This document shows, one piece after another, positions 32,009-41,722 of a DNA stretch of 64,000 nucleotides; the stretch's first letter is position 1, and every line of letters starts with the position of its first letter. This DNA comes from Rhizobium sp. AQ_MP (GTDB taxonomy: Bacteria > Pseudomonadota > Alphaproteobacteria > Rhizobiales > Rhizobiaceae), in the NCBI RefSeq assembly GCF_014237835.1, contig NZ_JACJVI010000003.1, positions 413,328-477,327 on the forward strand, written 5' to 3'. The position numbers and the translations under genes were made by a program. The notes under the pieces were generated by a model that was not told the DNA's origin, made no database searches, and was given only the letters and a program-made list of their open reading frames with translations.

Positions 32009-33399
32009 AGGCGGACGGCCTCCGTGCGGGGCGTCAGGGCATGGGGATCAGCGAAGGCGAAGACAACGATGCCAAGCGCACGGCGAACGGCGATGTGCAG
32101 GAGCAGTGCCTCGACTGCCATGGCGGTCGCGGTCGCGGTTGCAGCGCCTGCAAGACCCCAGGCCGGGATCAGGATGATGTTCAGTGCGATATTAAAGGCG
32201 AGCGCCACAGCATAGACGGCGACGCAAAGCTGCTGGCGGCCTGCCATGGTCAGAAGCATTTCTGCAGGTCCGACCAGGGCCTTCGCCATATTGCCGGCAA
32301 AGAGAATGACCATCAGCAGATAGCCGGCTGTGAAGGCCGGGCCGAAGAGGCCGAGCAGCAATTCGCCCAGCATCAGAACGATGGCACCGACGGCGAGCGA
32401 CGGCCAGAAGCTCCAGCGGGCGGCAGTTCCGGCAAAGGCTGCGAGACCGTGGCGGTCACCTTCGGCCATCAGGCCGGAAAAGCGGGGTGTCGCGCCGGCC
32501 TTCACCGCGAAGAAGACGAACTGCACCAGCGCCATGGTCTTGGCGGCGGCGAAATAGACGCCGACCTGATCCGGCCGGAGATAAAGGCCGACGACGATGA
32601 CGTCGGAATTGGTGAGCAGGAAGCCGAAGCCTTCGATGAAGAAGATCGGAAGGGCAACCTTTATCCAGGCGGTGAAGTCGATCTTGCGGGCGCCCCTGTC
32701 GTAACGGCGCTGCAGACGGCGATCGACGAGCAGGAACTGGCCGAGCGTGGTCAAATAGGTCGCGGCGAGGGCTGCCTGCATGGCGGTCACGGCGGTTGCC
32801 GGGCGGCCGCTGGCGGTGGCCAGCAGCATGAAGACCAGGATCAGGGTCGGGCGGATGATATAGGTCGGGCTGAGGCCGAGAATTGCCCAGCGATTGGCCC
32901 GGGCGGTTCCATCGAGCACGTCGCCGAGCGCGATCATCGGCAGGGCGAACACCGCCAGAAACAGCGGCACGAGATAGTATTGCTCGATGCTGTCGCCGAG
33001 GACATGCAGGAACAAGATGCCCGTCAGCGCGAGAATGCTGGCGCTGGTCATGGCAAAGAGGCGAGCCGTCGACGTGAGGCCGCGGATCTCGGCCTGGGCA
33101 TGATCGAGATCGTATTGCGGCAGGAAGCGGATGACGGCGGTGTGGAAGCCGAGGCAGGAGAAATTGCCGGCGAGCACCACGAGTACCCACACGAAAACGA
33201 AGATGCCGTATTCGAACTCGCCCATCAGGCGGGCCTGGATGATCTGGGAAACGAAGGCGATGCCGGCGCTGACGATGCGGATGGCAAAGGCGATCGCGGC
33301 CATGCGCTGGGCACGGGCCGTGTCATCTTCCGCGCGGAGCGCACGCAGCAGACGCGGGCCCGCGGGTAACCATTTCTCCGCTGCTTCCAGAACAGTCAT
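32005..33399 (-). CDS. Polysaccharide/lipopolysaccharide flippase (Wzx/MATE-like)
   Basis: A 464-residue integral membrane protein with about 12-14 helices and the MOP-superfamily layout of polysaccharide exporters. The helices begin near residue 30 after a charged cytoplasmic start; GEFEYGIFVFVWVLVVLAG is a recognisable first-repeat element. Such proteins flip undecaprenyl-linked oligosaccharides across the inner membrane. It is followed by the CelD-like gene with a 4-bp overlap and preceded by the acyltransferase, 60 bp upstream. No glycosyltransferase or polymerase gene adjoins it, so its sugar substrate must be made elsewhere. Confidence 0.85.
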   Translation of the reverse strand: MTVLEAAEKWLPAGPRLLRALRAEDDTARAQRMAAIAFAIRIVSAGIAFVSQIIQARLMGEFEYGIFVFVWVLVVLAGNFSCLGFHTAVIRFLPQYDLDHAQAEIRGLTSTARLFAMTSASILALTGILFLHVLGDSIEQYYLVPLFLAVFALPMIALGDVLDGTARANRWAILGLSPTYIIRPTLILVFMLLATASGRPATAVTAMQAALAATYLTTLGQFLLVDRRLQRRYDRGARKIDFTAWIKVALPIFFIEGFGFLLTNSDVIVVGLYLRPDQVGVYFAAAKTMALVQFVFFAVKAGATPRFSGLMAEGDRHGLAAFAGTAARWSFWPSLAVGAIVLMLGELLLGLFGPAFTAGYLLMVILFAGNMAKALVGPAEMLLTMAGRQQLCVAVYAVALAFNIALNIILIPAWGLAGAATATATAMAVEALLLHIAVRRALGIVVFAFADPHALTPRTEAVRL

Positions 33400-33459
33400 C
33401 GGTACGGACGCAATACTTTCGCTGGGTCGGATGTCGTTATCAGTGATGACAGATCAGGG

Positions 33460-34665
33460 TTAACGAAGTGTGGTGGCCGGGCTCTGCGGCTGGCCGATAT
33501 CCCGGGGTTTTCTGTGCATGGACACGCCGTTGAAAAGGAAGAGTGCCAGCGGCGAGCGGCGGATCAGGCGGTGGATCCCGTAGGAGAGCAAGAAGGTGGC
33601 GAGGCAGACGAGAAGGAATTCGAGTATCGGGGGCCAGTCGACCAGAAAGAACGGGGCCGACAGTCCGATGATCAGCGGATGGTGCAACAGATAGATGCTG
33701 AACGAGGCGTCGACGATACGCTCGACACGCGGATCCGGACGGTTCCAGAAGCGCTCGGCGATGCCGATCAGCACCAGGCTGAGAACAAGGGCTGCTGCGG
33801 CGTCCACGGCATTGTGGGCGATGGCGAGAGCCGCCGTTTCCCGGCCGCGCAGCAGCGATGCCAGCACGGCGGCTGCGAGGCCAAACGCAGGTAACGCCCA
33901 GCCTCTTTGCCAGACAAGGGTGCCGCGGATGCCCGGAGCGGACCTCAAGGCTACGCCGACGAAGAAGAAGGGCAGGTAGCGCAGATAGGGATCGACGCCA
34001 TGGCCGATGAGATAGGGGAGGAAGCCTTCGCTCCCCAGCAGACCCTTGTGGGAGAGGTAGACGACTACTTCCCAGGCGCTGATCAGCAGAACGAGGAGCA
34101 GAAGTGCCAGGCGCGCATTCGCAAGGCAGAATGCATGCGCGCGCGTCAGGAACGCAGCAAAGTGGAGCGTCCGCGCCTGCCGCAACAGGAGCACGAGCAG
34201 GAGGCTGTAGGCGAGCAGGGCCGGCAGAAACCAGAGGTGGGCGATCCAGCTGAAGTTGGGGTGGGTGACGTCCTGGCCCGCATGATGCAAGGCTGTCGTC
34301 ATCGCAACCGCACTGGAGAAGCCTGCATTGAGGTCGATCAGGGCGACCTGGACCGGAGCGACGAGCACAAGGGCAGTCAGGAAGGGGATGCCAAGGCGTG
34401 TGAAGCGTCCCCTGAGCCAGTCGCCCGGCGTTCGCCGTTCGAGCATCAGGGCGGCGAAATAGCCGGCGACGATGAAGAAAGCCGGCATGCGGAAGGTTAC
34501 CAGTAGCCCGCTCAGAAACGTCAAAGCCTCGCTCTGGTCCGGTGATCGGATGTCCCAGAGAACCCTTGCATTGTAGACCATGGCGGCGTGATAGGGGATG
34601 CCGAGGATCATCAGGAACGCGCGCAGCGAATCCCAGTGATGTTCCCGTGCCGGCCCAGCTGACAT
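33460..34665 (-). CDS. Acyltransferase 3 family protein (OpgC/MdoC-like)
   Basis: The 401-residue membrane protein has about ten helices and the acyltransferase-3 start HHWDSLRAFLMILGIPYHAAMVY, with the conserved Arg and His in helix 1. The resemblance is closest to OpgC/MdoC, which succinylate periplasmic glucans, and to O-acetylases of surface polysaccharides. The start at 34665 has GGAGGG upstream; the preceding 82 in-frame codons run into the secA end and are not part of the protein. It heads the three-gene surface-modification set. The acyl donor and target are unknown. Confidence 0.84.
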   Translation of the reverse strand: MSAGPAREHHWDSLRAFLMILGIPYHAAMVYNARVLWDIRSPDQSEALTFLSGLLVTFRMPAFFIVAGYFAALMLERRTPGDWLRGRFTRLGIPFLTALVLVAPVQVALIDLNAGFSSAVAMTTALHHAGQDVTHPNFSWIAHLWFLPALLAYSLLLVLLLRQARTLHFAAFLTRAHAFCLANARLALLLLVLLISAWEVVVYLSHKGLLGSEGFLPYLIGHGVDPYLRYLPFFFVGVALRSAPGIRGTLVWQRGWALPAFGLAAAVLASLLRGRETAALAIAHNAVDAAAALVLSLVLIGIAERFWNRPDPRVERIVDASFSIYLLHHPLIIGLSAPFFLVDWPPILEFLLVCLATFLLSYGIHRLIRRSPLALFLFNGVSMHRKPRDIGQPQSPATTLR

Positions 34666-34768
34666 GATGCCCTCCAAAGGAAAGGGGGAACCGGGCCGGT
34701 TGGCTCGGTTCCCCCTCATGGGTCGGAGGCTAGTCGCGAAAGGTTGAAAAAGCTTCAAGCGCTCACGA

Positions 34769-37465
34769 TTACGCTTCCAGTGCGCCGTGGCAGTGCTTGT
34801 ACTTCTTGCCGGAGCCGCAGGGGCAGGGCTCGTTGCGACCGACAGCTCCCCAGGACTTCGGATCCTGAGGATCGCGATCGCTGGCCTGCATGACCGAGCC
34901 TTCGCCGACATCGTCTTCGCCGGTGGTGGCGTCGATATGGTGGGCCTGCATCGGTGGCGGCGTCGGAGCCGGCGGGGCTTCGCGCACGAGTTCGACGCGC
35001 GACATCTGGGTGGTCACTGCATCGCGCAGGTTTGCCAGCAGCGCCTGGAAGAGTTCGAAGGCTTCGGCCTTGTATTCCTGCAGCGGGTCGCGCTGGGCGT
35101 AGCCGCGGAAGCCGACGACCGAACGCAGGTGGTCGAGGTTGACGATGTGCTCGCGCCACAGGTTGTCGATCGTCTGCAGGACGACGGAGCGCTCCACATA
35201 GGCCATCAGCTCGGGGCCAAAACGCTCTGCCTTGTCGGCATAGGCCTTGTCGGCCGCTTCCATGATCCGGTTGTAGATGTCGTCCTCGGCGATGCCCTCT
35301 TCGGCTGCCCAGGCTTCGACCGGCAGGTTGAGGTTGAGGGTCGTGGCGACCTTCTGCTTGAGACCCGCGACATCCCATTGCTCGACGTAAGCCGTTTCCG
35401 GGATATGGATGCCGACCATCGTCTCGATGACTTCGTGGCGCATGTCGGTGACGGTCGATGACACGTCCTTAGCATCCATTAGCTCGATGCGCTGTTCGAA
35501 GATCACCTTGCGCTGGTCGTTGATGACGTCGTCATACTTCAAAAGGTTCTTGCGGATGTCAAAATTGCGGGCTTCGACCTTCTTCTGGGCGCGCTCGAGA
35601 GCCTTGTTGATCCAGGGATGGACAATGGCCTCGCCTTCCTTGAGACCCAGCTTCTGCAGCATGCTGTCCATGCGGTCGGAGCCGAAGATGCGCATCAGAT
35701 CGTCCTGAAGCGACAGGTAGAATTTCGAGCGGCCAGGGTCGCCCTGACGGCCGGAACGTCCGCGCAGCTGGTTGTCGATGCGGCGGCTTTCGTGGCGTTC
35801 GGTGGCGATGACGTAGAGGCCGCCGGCTTCCAGCGCCTTCTGCTTGAGGGCCGCGACTTCGGCCTTGATGGCTTCGGCCTTGGCATCGCGCTCCGGACCA
35901 GGCTCCATCTCGGCCAGTTCGTGCTCGAGCCGCATTTCGAGGTTGCCGCCGAGCTGGATGTCGGTACCGCGACCGGCCATGTTGGTGGCGATCGTGACGG
36001 CGCCGGGGACGCCTGCCTGGGAGACGATATAGGCTTCCTGCTCGTGGTAGCGGGCATTCAGAACCTTGAAATCCTTGAAGCCGGACTGGCTCAGCAGATT
36101 GGCGAGCAGTTCGGACTTTTCGATCGAGGTCGTGCCCACGAGAACCGGCTGGCTACGCTCGCTGGCCGCCTTGATTTCCTCGATGATCGCCTTGAATTTT
36201 TCCTCGACCGTCCGGTAGACCTCGTCGTCCTCATCGATACGCTTGATCGGCAGATTGGTGGGGACTTCGAGCACGTCGAGGCCATAGATGTTGGCGAATT
36301 CTTCCGCTTCGGTCGCCGCCGTACCGGTCATGCCGGCAAGCTTCTTGTACATGCGGAAATAGTTCTGGAAGGTGATCGAGGCGAGCGTCTGGTTCTCGGG
36401 CTGGATCTGTACCTTTTCCTTGGCTTCGAGCGCCTGGTGCTGGCCTTCCGAATAACGGCGGCCCGGCATCATGCGGCCGGTGAACTCGTCGATGATGACG
36501 ATCTCGCCGTTGCGGACGATGTAGTCCTTGTCGCGCGTGAAGAGCTTGTGGGCTTTGAGCGCGTTGTTGATGTGGTGAACGATCGCGACGTTCTCGACGT
36601 CGTAGAGACTTTCGCCCTTCAGGAGGCCGGCCTCACGCAGCAGGTTCTCGAGCTTTTCGGTGCCGACTTCCGAGAAGTTGGCCGAGCGCTGCTTCTCGTC
36701 GATTTCGTAGTCTTCCGGCGTCAGCAGCGGGATGAAGGCGTCAATCGTGTTGTAGAGATCGGAGCGATCGTCCAGCGGGCCGGAGATGATCAGCGGCGTG
36801 CGGGCTTCGTCGACCAGGATCGAGTCCACTTCGTCGACGATCGCGAAGTTATGGCCGCGCTGGACCATCTGGCCGCGCTCATACTTCATGTTGTCGCGCA
36901 GGTAGTCGAAGCCAAGTTCGTTGTTCGTCGCGTAGGTGATGTCGCAGGCATAGGCGGCGCGGCGTTCGTCGTCGGACAGGCCGTGGACGATGACGCCGGT
37001 GGTCAGACCGAGGAAACCGTACATCTTCGACATGGTCGCAGCGTCGCGGCGGGCGAGATAGTCGTTGACGGTGACGACATGCACGCCCTTGCCGGCGAGC
37101 GCGTTCAGATAAACGGCGAGCGTCGCGACCAGCGTCTTGCCTTCACCGGTCTTCATCTCGGCAATGGCATTGTCGTTGAGGATCATCCCGCCGATCAACT
37201 GTACGTCAAAAGGACGCATGCCGAGCGCACGGCGCGCACCTTCCCGTGCCACGGCAAAGGCCGGAACGAGGATGTCATCGAGCGTCTTGCCGGCGGCGAG
37301 CTGTGCCTTGAACTCATCCGTCTTGGCGGCGAGCTCGGCATCCGAGAGCGCCTTCATCTTCTCTTCGAGCGCGCCGATGGCCGCTACGCGCGGCTGATAG
37401 GAGCGCACACGGCGATCATTCGACGAGCCGAAGATTTTGCGCGCAAGTCCACCAAGACTGACCAT
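34769..37465 (-). CDS. secA: Preprotein translocase ATPase SecA
   Basis: The 898-residue motor drives preproteins through SecYEG. Walker A is KTGEGKT (105-111), the DEAD-type Walker B segment is [12 protein letters not shown], and helicase motifs including [12 protein letters not shown] are intact. The C terminus has the zinc-binding SEC-C motif (Cys881, Cys883, Cys892, His893) that binds SecB and lipids. The start at 37465 has AAGGA upstream. The gene diverges from the periplasmic PPIase gene with 245 bp between starts, a pairing that fits export followed by folding. Confidence 0.97.
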   Translation of the reverse strand: MVSLGGLARKIFGSSNDRRVRSYQPRVAAIGALEEKMKALSDAELAAKTDEFKAQLAAGKTLDDILVPAFAVAREGARRALGMRPFDVQLIGGMILNDNAIAEMKTGEGKTLVATLAVYLNALAGKGVHVVTVNDYLARRDAATMSKMYGFLGLTTGVIVHGLSDDERRAAYACDITYATNNELGFDYLRDNMKYERGQMVQRGHNFAIVDEVDSILVDEARTPLIISGPLDDRSDLYNTIDAFIPLLTPEDYEIDEKQRSANFSEVGTEKLENLLREAGLLKGESLYDVENVAIVHHINNALKAHKLFTRDKDYIVRNGEIVIIDEFTGRMMPGRRYSEGQHQALEAKEKVQIQPENQTLASITFQNYFRMYKKLAGMTGTAATEAEEFANIYGLDVLEVPTNLPIKRIDEDDEVYRTVEEKFKAIIEEIKAASERSQPVLVGTTSIEKSELLANLLSQSGFKDFKVLNARYHEQEAYIVSQAGVPGAVTIATNMAGRGTDIQLGGNLEMRLEHELAEMEPGPERDAKAEAIKAEVAALKQKALEAGGLYVIATERHESRRIDNQLRGRSGRQGDPGRSKFYLSLQDDLMRIFGSDRMDSMLQKLGLKEGEAIVHPWINKALERAQKKVEARNFDIRKNLLKYDDVINDQRKVIFEQRIELMDAKDVSSTVTDMRHEVIETMVGIHIPETAYVEQWDVAGLKQKVATTLNLNLPVEAWAAEEGIAEDDIYNRIMEAADKAYADKAERFGPELMAYVERSVVLQTIDNLWREHIVNLDHLRSVVGFRGYAQRDPLQEYKAEAFELFQALLANLRDAVTTQMSRVELVREAPPAPTPPPMQAHHIDATTGEDDVGEGSVMQASDRDPQDPKSWGAVGRNEPCPCGSGKKYKHCHGALEA

Positions 37466-37710
37466 ATCGATGGTCCTTTCTGACCTTCGTCATATCGTTG
37501 ACGTACCCTTCGGACCACCATTAGAGCAGTCGAATAGGCACAATGCGTCCTGAAACTACTCTGGACGCGAGGTTGCGTGACAGATAAGAGGGGGGTCGAA
37601 TGATGTCAACGGCGCAGGCTGGTGCCAAATCCCCTCGGTCGCCGGGCATCTGACAATTTTTTGCCCGATTCGAACGGTCTTCAAACGGTTCACCATCCGA
37701 AAGGTCTTTC

Positions 37711-38562
37711 ATGCTTCGCCTCAATAAAATCGTGCTTGCTGCCTGTGTCTCCCTCTCGGCCCTGACCGGCGCAGCTTTTGCTCAGGATGCCACAGTGGTC
37801 GCCAAGGTTGGTAACCTTGAGATCACTCAGTCCGAACTGGATCTCGCGATCGCCAATCTCGACCCGCAGCTGGCGCAGCTGCCGGACGAGCAGAAGAAGG
37901 TTGCTGCCCTGTCAGGCGCGATCGATGTGAAGCTGCTGGCCGCCAACGCGACGGCTGCCGGCCTGCAGGACGATCCGGAATACAAGCGTCGCATGGCCTT
38001 CATCGCCGAGCGCGAGCTGCACAACACCTTCTTCAAGAAGAATGTCGTCGACGCCGTGACCCCCGAAGAGGTCAAGGCGCGCTACGACAAGGAAATCGCA
38101 GCGCTTCCGAAGCAGGAAGAAGTGCGTGCCCGTCACATCCTGGTAAAGACCGAGGAAGAGGCCAAGCAGATCATCGCCGATCTCGATGCGGGCAAGGACT
38201 TCATCGAAATCGCCAAGGAAAAGTCGACCGACCCGAACAAGACGGAAGGCGGCGATCTCGGCTACTTCACCAAGGGCCGCATGGTTCCGGAGTTCGAAGA
38301 AGCAGCCTTCGCGCTCGAAAAGGGCGCCTACACAAAGACCCCGGTCAAGACCCAGTTCGGTTTCCACGTCATTCGTCTCGAAGACAAGCGTGATGCCCCG
38401 CCGCCGGCATTCGAGGCCGTCGAGCAGCAGGTTCGCCAGCTCGTGATGCGCGACAAGTATCTCGCGATCATCGAGAAGGCCAAGACCGAGCAGAAGATCG
38501 AGATCGTCGACGAAGCCCTGCGCAAGGGTTACGAAGAAGCGAACAAGCCAGAGCAGCAGTAA
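37711..38562 (+). CDS. Parvulin-type peptidyl-prolyl isomerase, periplasmic (PrsA/SurA-like)
   Basis: The 283-residue protein has a Sec signal peptide cleaved after AFA (residue 24), an N-terminal chaperone-like helical region, and a parvulin domain at about residues 130-225 ([18 protein letters not shown]... to GFHVIRLED). It is expected to help fold exported and outer-membrane proteins. The start has GAAAGG upstream. It is divergent from secA and followed by a terminator and argJ. A lipobox is absent, so it is soluble and not a PrsA lipoprotein. Confidence 0.9.
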   Translation: MLRLNKIVLAACVSLSALTGAAFAQDATVVAKVGNLEITQSELDLAIANLDPQLAQLPDEQKKVAALSGAIDVKLLAANATAAGLQDDPEYKRRMAFIAERELHNTFFKKNVVDAVTPEEVKARYDKEIAALPKQEEVRARHILVKTEEEAKQIIADLDAGKDFIEIAKEKSTDPNKTEGGDLGYFTKGRMVPEFEEAAFALEKGAYTKTPVKTQFGFHVIRLEDKRDAPPPAFEAVEQQVRQLVMRDKYLAIIEKAKTEQKIEIVDEALRKGYEEANKPEQQ

Positions 38563-38588
38563 GTACTGCCACATCGTTGTTTCAGCAG

Positions 38589-38609
38589 AGGCCCGCAGTT
38601 TGCGGGCCT
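38589..38609 (+). terminator. Hairpin terminator between the PPIase gene and argJ
   Basis: AGGCCCGCA and TGCGGGCCT form a perfect 9-bp stem with a GTT loop, followed by a weak T-rich tail (TCCATT). It ends 18 bp before the argJ start, so some read-through into argJ is likely unless argJ has its own promoter. Confidence 0.75.
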
Positions 38610-38627
38610 TCCATTACGGGCCGCGCC

Positions 38628-39869
38628 ATGTCTTCCAGCATTTCTCCCCTCGCTCCGAAATCCTATGCCGAGATGCCCGCGATTCGCGGTGTGCGGATGG
38701 CGACCGCTGCTGCCGGCATCAAGTACAAGAACCGTACGGACGTGCTGCTGATGGCATTCGACCAGCCCGCGGCCGTTGCCGGCGTGTTCACCAAGTCCAA
38801 GTGCCCGTCGGCTCCGGTCGATTTCTGCAGGCAGAACCTGCCGCATGGCGTGGCGCGCGGCGTGGTGGTGAATTCGGGCAACGCCAACGCGTTTACTGGC
38901 GTCAAGGGCAAGGCTGCCACGGCGTTGACGGCGAAGTCTGCCGCGGCGGCTCTTGGCTGCGATGAGAACGAAATCTACCTGGCCTCCACCGGCGTCATCG
39001 GCGAGCCGCTGGATGCGACCAAGTTTTCTGGCGTCCTGGAGCAGATGGCGAAGGACGCAACCGGTGACTTCTGGTTCGAGGCCGCCAAGGCGATCATGAC
39101 CACGGATACCTATCCGAAGGTCGCGACCCGCAGCGCCGTGATCGACGGTGTGACCGTTGTCATCAATGGAATTGCAAAGGGCGCCGGCATGATCGCGCCC
39201 GACATGGCAACGATGCTCTCCTTCGTGGTCACCGATGCGGATATCGCACCGGCTGCGCTTCAGGGGCTTCTCTCCAAAGGCGTCGAGCCAAGCTTCAATT
39301 CGATCACTGTCGACAGCGATACCTCGACTTCCGATACGCTGATGCTGTTTGCGACCGGTGCGGCCTCCGCCAATGGCCAGGCAAAGGTCGAGCGGGCGGA
39401 CGATGCCCGCCTTGCCGATTTTCGCGTGGCGCTCAACGATCTGCTCAAGGATCTGGCGCTGCAGGTGGTTCGCGACGGGGAAGGTGCGCGCAAGATGGTG
39501 GAGATCACCGTCAAGGGTGCGGAAAGCGACCTCGCCGCCAAGAAGATTGCGCTCTCGATCGCCAATTCGCCGCTGGTAAAGACTGCGGTTGCAGGCGAGG
39601 ATGCCAATTGGGGCCGCATCGTCATGGCGGTCGGCAAGTCCGGCGAAATGGCCGACCGCGACCGGCTGGCGATCTGGTTCGGCGATGTGCGCGTCGCTGT
39701 CAACGGCGAACGCGATCCAGCTTATTCGGAAGAGGCGACGACCGCGGTGATGGAGCGGGAAGACATCCCGGTGACCGTCGATATCGGCCTCGGTTCCGGG
39801 ACCGCGACGGTCTGGACCTGCGACCTGACGAAAGAATATGTCGCCATCAACGGCGACTATCGGAGCTGA
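38628..39869 (+). CDS. argJ: Bifunctional ornithine acetyltransferase / N-acetylglutamate synthase
   Basis: The 413-residue protein self-cleaves before the Thr of [10 protein letters not shown] (Thr195), producing alpha and beta chains; the new N-terminal threonine is the nucleophile. It recycles the acetyl group from N-acetylornithine to glutamate in arginine synthesis. The start at 38628 skips 17 in-frame codons that include the preceding terminator hairpin. Conserved [11 protein letters not shown] and TCDLTKEYV(A)INGDYRS at the C terminus support the call. The next gene begins 7 bp downstream. Whether it also makes acetylglutamate from acetyl-CoA cannot be told from sequence. Confidence 0.95.
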   Translation: MSSSISPLAPKSYAEMPAIRGVRMATAAAGIKYKNRTDVLLMAFDQPAAVAGVFTKSKCPSAPVDFCRQNLPHGVARGVVVNSGNANAFTGVKGKAATALTAKSAAAALGCDENEIYLASTGVIGEPLDATKFSGVLEQMAKDATGDFWFEAAKAIMTTDTYPKVATRSAVIDGVTVVINGIAKGAGMIAPDMATMLSFVVTDADIAPAALQGLLSKGVEPSFNSITVDSDTSTSDTLMLFATGAASANGQAKVERADDARLADFRVALNDLLKDLALQVVRDGEGARKMVEITVKGAESDLAAKKIALSIANSPLVKTAVAGEDANWGRIVMAVGKSGEMADRDRLAIWFGDVRVAVNGERDPAYSEEATTAVMEREDIPVTVDIGLGSGTATVWTCDLTKEYVAINGDYRS

Positions 39870-39876
39870 TGCCCGA

Positions 39877-40653
39877 ATGCATGCCATGGTGAGTGATCCC
39901 AACCTGCCGCTCGTCCGGCGCCTCGAAGCGGTCGGTTTTCGGGCCTGGCCGGCGAGCAGCATCGTCTATGACGGAAGCTGGCAGGTTCGTCTGACCCCCG
40001 GACATCCGGGCAAGCGGCTGAACTGCGTCGTTCCGCTGGATCCGTCCGACAGCCGCAACATCGCCGTGCGTCTTGACAGGGCCGGCGAGCGTTTTGCGGC
40101 ACAAGGCAGGCCGCTTCTGGTCAGGCAGACGCCGCTCTCGCCAAAACCTCTTGTCGAGTTTCTGGGTGCCGATGGCTGGGAGCGTTTCGACGAGGTCGTC
40201 ACGATGACGGTCGATCTCCAGAGGATGAGCTTTCCCGATACGCTCGACCATCTTCCGACCCAGGACGTCGGCCGATACGTCGAAGCGGATATGACGGTAC
40301 ACGGCAGCGACCCGGCACTGAAAGCCGGGCTTGCAGATGTGGTGACCAGCATCAAGCCGCCTTCGGGTCTTTTTGTCATCGAGGATGCGGCAAAGGGCGC
40401 CCTTGCGACGGCCCTTTGCGTCCAGGACAATGATCTGGCCGGCGTCATGTCGCTGGCGGTGCGCGCCGATCACCGCCGCCAGGGACTGGGCATCGAGATC
40501 CTGAGTTCGGCGCTGCGTTGGGCACGCGTGCGTGGCGCCCGCACTGCATGGCTGCAGGTGGTTGCCGACAACGCTGAAGCCATGGCGCTTTATAGCAAGA
40601 TGGGTTTCGAAGAAGCCTATCGTTACGCCTATTGGCGAAAGGTGGCCCGATGA
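39877..40653 (+). CDS. GNAT family N-acetyltransferase
   Basis: A 258-residue protein with a poorly characterised N-terminal half and a C-terminal GNAT domain. The acetyl-CoA loop is in LAVRADHRRQGLGIEILSSA, and the C-terminal beta-bulge region NAEAMALYSKMGFEEAYRY is typical. The start is 7 bp after the argJ stop; a second ATG three codons on is also possible. The stop overlaps the mutT start (ATGA). The argJ-GNAT-mutT order is, in my recollection, widely kept in Rhizobiaceae. The acetylated substrate is unknown. Confidence 0.83.
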   Translation: MHAMVSDPNLPLVRRLEAVGFRAWPASSIVYDGSWQVRLTPGHPGKRLNCVVPLDPSDSRNIAVRLDRAGERFAAQGRPLLVRQTPLSPKPLVEFLGADGWERFDEVVTMTVDLQRMSFPDTLDHLPTQDVGRYVEADMTVHGSDPALKAGLADVVTSIKPPSGLFVIEDAAKGALATALCVQDNDLAGVMSLAVRADHRRQGLGIEILSSALRWARVRGARTAWLQVVADNAEAMALYSKMGFEEAYRYAYWRKVAR

Positions 40654-41063
40654 GCGACGTGAAAAAGCCGATCCTCCTGGTCGCGGCCTGTGCGCTGGTC
40701 GATGCGGACAACCGCATTCTGCTGGCGCAGCGGCCGGAAGGAAAATCGCTTGCCGGACTTTGGGAATTTCCCGGCGGCAAGGTGGAAAGCGGCGAGACGC
40801 CCGAGGAAACCCTCGTCCGCGAGCTCGAGGAAGAACTGGGGATCAAGACCAAGGTCGCCTGTCTCGCACCGCTCACCTTTGCCAGCCACACTTACGAGAC
40901 ATTCCACCTGCTCATGCCGCTCTATGTCTGCCGTCGCTACGAGGGCATTCCGCAGGGTCGAGAAGGCCAGGCGATCAAATGGGTCCAGGCCAGGGCTCTG
41001 CGCGATTATCCGATGCCGCCGGCGGATGAACCTCTCATCCCCATCCTGCAGGATCTTCTGTGA
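40650..41063 (+). CDS. mutT: 8-oxo-dGTP diphosphatase MutT (Nudix)
   Basis: The 137-residue Nudix hydrolase carries the full box GGKVESGETPEETLVRELEE... (residues 42-64, GX5EX7REUXEEXGU). MutT removes oxidised dGTP from the nucleotide pool and limits A:T to C:G changes. The ATG overlaps the stop of the GNAT gene, so translation is coupled. The length and the AQRPEGKSLAGLWEFPGGK context are those of canonical MutT proteins. Confidence 0.92.
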   Translation: MSDVKKPILLVAACALVDADNRILLAQRPEGKSLAGLWEFPGGKVESGETPEETLVRELEEELGIKTKVACLAPLTFASHTYETFHLLMPLYVCRRYEGIPQGREGQAIKWVQARALRDYPMPPADEPLIPILQDLL

Positions 41064-41161
41064 CGCGGCACCGGTTCTCGCCGTGTCGTTAATCAAAAGT
41101 TTATACCCCTGACAGCAATATACGCTCTGTTCATGCGTCGGACACGTGTGTGGAGCGTAAC

Positions 41162-41482
41162 ATGGTAAACGAGGATTTCTGGAAAGCCGCGCGGTCCAGA
41201 GAGCGGTCTTCGATCAAGACGGGCAGGACCGGGGTTCTGAACATCGCATTGCTGTTCGGCACGGCTGCGATCGCGCTTTCGCTCGTGCTCACGCCCATGC
41301 TCGCCTCCAAGACCGACCGCAAGACTCTGGCCTTCCAGCCGGACGAATTCGACATGATCACCACCGGTTCGATCCCGAAGGACGACAGCGGCAAGCGGTA
41401 TACGATCCGCCGCAGCGTGCTTCAGGAAACCCCGGGTTCCGTCTGCATCATCGACGGCTATGGCTCCGGCCAGGCCTGTTAA
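41162..41482 (+). CDS. Small single-pass membrane protein, unknown function
   Basis: A 106-residue protein starting at an ATG with GGAG eight bases upstream. A basic N-terminal stretch (SRERSSIKTGRTG) precedes one membrane helix (about 27-46, LNIALLFGTAAIALSLVLTP). The extracytoplasmic part includes DMITTGSIPKDDSGKRYTIR and two cysteines near the C terminus, one in SVCIIDGYGSGQAC at the very end. I do not recognise a named family. The gene lies 57 bp upstream of an Flp-type pilin gene on the same strand, so a link with pilus or envelope biology is possible but unproven. Confidence 0.72.
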   Translation: MVNEDFWKAARSRERSSIKTGRTGVLNIALLFGTAAIALSLVLTPMLASKTDRKTLAFQPDEFDMITTGSIPKDDSGKRYTIRRSVLQETPGSVCIIDGYGSGQAC

Positions 41483-41539
41483 CATCAATCAGCCGGGGCG
41501 GGGGGCAACCATCTCGGATCCATACTTTCAGGAGCGAGA

Positions 41540-41713
41540 ATGCGTGTTTTGCGCCAGCTGATGTCCGACCTTCGTGGAGCGACCGCCATTGAATACGGCC
41601 TGATCGCGGCCCTTATCAGTGTCGCCTTGATTTCCGGCTATGGCGCGATCACCGGTTCGTTGCTCAATACGTTCAACACCGTCGAAACCCACATTACCAA
41701 ATCCAACAGCTGA
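41540..41713 (+). CDS. Flp family type IVb pilin
   Basis: A 57-residue protein with a short basic leader (MRVLRQLMSDLRG) followed by the processing site G/ATAIEYGLIAALISVAL and a single hydrophobic helix, ending in a hydrophilic tail. The Glu and Tyr at positions 5 and 6 of the mature form are the hallmark of Flp pilins, cut by a CpaA-type prepilin peptidase. AGGAG precedes the start by five bases. The gene is isolated: no cpa/tad assembly genes are in the window, so it would depend on machinery elsewhere. The short length makes it easy to miss. Confidence 0.88.
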   Translation: MRVLRQLMSDLRGATAIEYGLIAALISVALISGYGAITGSLLNTFNTVETHITKSNS

Positions 41714-41722
41714 CAAACGACG

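Noticed and set aside
35618..37483. 621-codon plus-strand open frame opposite secA
   Set aside because: SecA on the minus strand has all motifs across this stretch; the antisense frame has no similarity to known families.
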